Below, in pieces: positions 6,608 through 7,501 of a DNA stretch of 7,501 nt (position 1 is its first letter; every line of letters starts with the position of its first letter). The stretch is taken from positions 1 through 7,501 of the forward strand of contig JAUXFS010000072.1 of assembly GCA_030622775.1 (NCBI GenBank), written 5' to 3'. The stretch is from Rhodospirillales bacterium. GTDB taxonomy: Bacteria; Pseudomonadota; Alphaproteobacteria; Rhodospirillales; Defluviicoccaceae. The notes below the pieces were generated by a model that made no database searches, was not told the origin of the DNA, and saw nothing but the letters and a program-made list of their open reading frames with translations. A program made the position numbers and the translations under genes.

Positions 6608-6637
6608 CGGCAATTTCACGGACCGGCAATTTTTGCC
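6608..6637. promoter_or_regulatory. paired CGGCAATTT repeats, candidate operator in the mttB/antitoxin divergent gap
   Basis: CGGCAATTT occurs at 6608-6616 and again at 6624-6632, 16 bp apart in the same orientation. The second copy is also part of a short perfect inverted repeat, GGCAA-TTT-TTGCC (6625-6637). The site lies about 90-115 bp upstream of the mttB-like start and about 80-110 bp upstream of the antitoxin start. It could bind a regulator of the methyltransferase gene. I see no convincing -35/-10 pair for the minus-strand gene here. Confidence 0.35.
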
Positions 6638-6662
6638 CTCCGGAGCTCGGAGTCCATCGACT

Positions 6663-6696
6663 TTGACGTAGACCAAAAAAGATCTATATTCAGGTC
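6663..6696 (+). promoter_or_regulatory. promoter and operator of the toxin-antitoxin operon
   Basis: TTGACG (6663-6668, 5/6 to the -35 consensus) and TATATT (6685-6690, 5/6 to the -10) are 16 bp apart, 27 nt before the antitoxin ATG. An inverted repeat, AGACC (6670-6674) and GGTCT (6692-6696), brackets the -10 box, with the palindrome AGATCT (6680-6685) at its centre. This is where an autoregulating antitoxin would be expected to bind. Confidence 0.6.
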
Positions 6697-6717
6697 TTAA
6701 TTTGGTATGAGGCCGCC

Positions 6718-6990
6718 ATGAAGCTCTCCGATCGGGTCAAATCCATCAGCTATCTCAAGGCCCATGCCCCCGAGGTGATCCGCGGTCTTGCCGAATGCCG
6801 GGAACCGATGATCATCACCCTGCACGGCGAGGCGAAAGCGGTTCTTCAGGACATCGCCAGTTACGAGCAGACACAGGAGACGTTGGCCTTGCTCAAGATC
6901 CTCGCGCTCGCCAACAAGAGCGTGGAGGCTGGCAAGGTGCGTCCCGTCGGCGAGGCTTTCGCCGACATCCGCAAACGCGTCAAGGACTGA
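6718..6990 (+). CDS. Phd/YefM-family antitoxin
   Basis: This 90-residue protein fits the antitoxin half of a type II toxin-antitoxin pair, which binds and neutralises the toxin and usually represses its own operon. Residues 1-50 match the DNA-binding Phd/YefM fold: LSDRVKSISYLKAHAPEVI, then the diagnostic EPMIITLHGEAKAVLQDIASYE (29-50; compare 'P(V/I)IIT.NGK..AVL....YE'). The C-terminal 40 residues (a leucine-rich helix, then VRPVGEAFADIRKRVKD) are the expected toxin-binding tail. GAGG 5 nt before the ATG serves as ribosome-binding site. The toxin gene follows after 8 bp, so the two are almost certainly co-transcribed from the promoter at 6663-6690. Autoregulation through the AGACC/GGTCT repeat is inferred. 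This is the only clear plus-strand operon in the window. Confidence 0.87.
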   Translation: MKLSDRVKSISYLKAHAPEVIRGLAECREPMIITLHGEAKAVLQDIASYEQTQETLALLKILALANKSVEAGKVRPVGEAFADIRKRVKD

Positions 6991-6998
6991 TCCTCCCC

Positions 6999-7337
6999 AT
7001 GCCGTTCGAGGTCTTCCTCGCCGAAGATGCCGAGTGGGACATCGAGGACATTTACCGGTACATCGCCGAGCACGACGCAATCGAAAACGCCAGCCGCGTC
7101 GTCGACGCTCTGGAACAACTTTGCGCCAAATTCACCGAGTTCCCGGAGAGAGGCAACGTCCCGAAGGAGTTGCGAGGACTGGGCATCACCGAATACCGCG
7201 AGGTCTCTTGCAAACCCCATCGCATCGTTTGCCGCGTCTTCGAGGGTCGTGTGGTGATCTACTGCGTCGTTGACGGTCGCTGGGACATGCAAAGCTTTTT
7301 GCAACGACGCCTTCTGGGGCCTGTTGACAGATGGTAG
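6999..7337 (+). CDS. RelE/ParE-superfamily toxin
   Basis: This 112-residue protein is the toxin half of the pair. The N-terminus AEDAEWDIEDIYRYIAEHD (8-26) is the amphipathic helix typical of ParE/RelE toxins. The segment FPERGNVPKELRGLGITEYREVSCKPHRIVCRV (48-80), with the following VVIYCVVDGRWDMQSFLQRRLL (85-106), closely matches the subfamily pattern of ELR..GI.EYRE..KP.RI.YRV then DGRRDMQ..L.RRLL. Members either cleave ribosome-bound mRNA or poison gyrase; sequence alone does not tell which, though the fold is closer to ParE. The frame is open further upstream, but the ATG at 6999 lies 8 bp after the antitoxin stop and starts the homology. No strong ribosome-binding site precedes it, so translational coupling is likely. 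All expected blocks are intact, so the toxin looks functional. Confidence 0.88.
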   Translation: MPFEVFLAEDAEWDIEDIYRYIAEHDAIENASRVVDALEQLCAKFTEFPERGNVPKELRGLGITEYREVSCKPHRIVCRVFEGRVVIYCVVDGRWDMQSFLQRRLLGPVDRW

Positions 7338-7368
7338 GATCGGCTTGTCGCCGGGAGGGATTCGGAGC

Positions 7369-7501
7369 CTACCGGCCCATGGCGGGCAGCACCAGTTGCT
7401 CGATCCAGTTGCGGACCTCGACCTGGCGGATGTCCTCGTCGAGGACGTCCTCGTCGATGCCGAGCAGCCAGGACAGGTCCTTGCGCCCCGGATCCAGGTG
7501 C
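7369..7501 (-). CDS. C-terminal fragment of an unrecognised protein (cut by window edge)
   Basis: The minus strand is open from the window edge to a TAG at 7369-7371, giving 43 residues. They include GRKDLSWLLGIDEDVLDED, RNWIEQLVLPAM and a final GR. High G+C, third-position GC bias and the tail-to-tail arrangement with the toxin gene (31 bp between stops) support a real gene end. The tail is acidic and helical in character. I cannot place it in a family. It may belong to the same minus-strand locus as the mttB-like gene, with the toxin-antitoxin pair lying between them. Confidence 0.5.
   Translation of the reverse strand, partial: HLDPGRKDLSWLLGIDEDVLDEDIRQVEVRNWIEQLVLPAMGR

Noticed and set aside
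1..7501. CRISPR array, tRNA, rRNA or insertion sequence
   Set aside because: No regularly spaced repeats, tRNA-like cloverleaf, conserved rRNA stretch or transposase motif was seen on either strand.

Overview
The window is about 70% G+C over most of its length and is densely coding. It looks like a chromosomal segment of a high-GC alphaproteobacterium; that placement is inferred from base composition and gene families only. Almost everything is transcribed from the minus strand. The exception is a small toxin-antitoxin operon on the plus strand near the right end.

Layout, right to left in the direction of minus-strand transcription: (1) 7369-7501, the last 43 codons of an unrecognised gene cut by the window edge; (2) 6718-7337, a plus-strand Phd/YefM-type antitoxin and RelE/ParE-type toxin with a recognisable promoter/operator; (3) 4977-6521, a trimethylamine-methyltransferase (MttB) superfamily protein without pyrrolysine; (4) 3695-4747, an exported HD-domain protein of clearly lower G+C than its neighbours; (5) 3467-3541, a possible 24-codon leader ORF; (6) 1410-3452, a two-domain FMN/FAD oxidoreductase of the trimethylamine dehydrogenase / dienoyl-CoA reductase / dimethylglycine (N-methylproline) demethylase type; (7) 3-1301, a DAO-family FAD amine oxidoreductase of the sarcosine oxidase type.

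The MttB-like, TMADH/DgcA-like and DAO-like enzymes make a coherent set. A corrinoid-dependent methyltransferase could remove the first methyl group of a quaternary amine (a betaine). The two flavoenzymes could then demethylate or oxidise the resulting tertiary or secondary amine. The exact substrate cannot be read from sequence. No cognate corrinoid protein, reactivase, transporter or regulator lies inside the window, so the pathway is incomplete here.

The most unusual part is the lower-GC segment with the HD-domain gene. It sits between the methyltransferase and the flavoenzymes and is bounded by an imperfect 24-bp direct repeat (20/24 identical) at 3467-3490 and 4977-5000. The latter copy is the last codons of the mttB-like gene. 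This suggests the HD gene was inserted into, or rearranged within, an older demethylation operon. Gaps over 150 bp (3542-3694, 4748-4976, 6522-6717) hold only candidate regulatory structures, listed separately.
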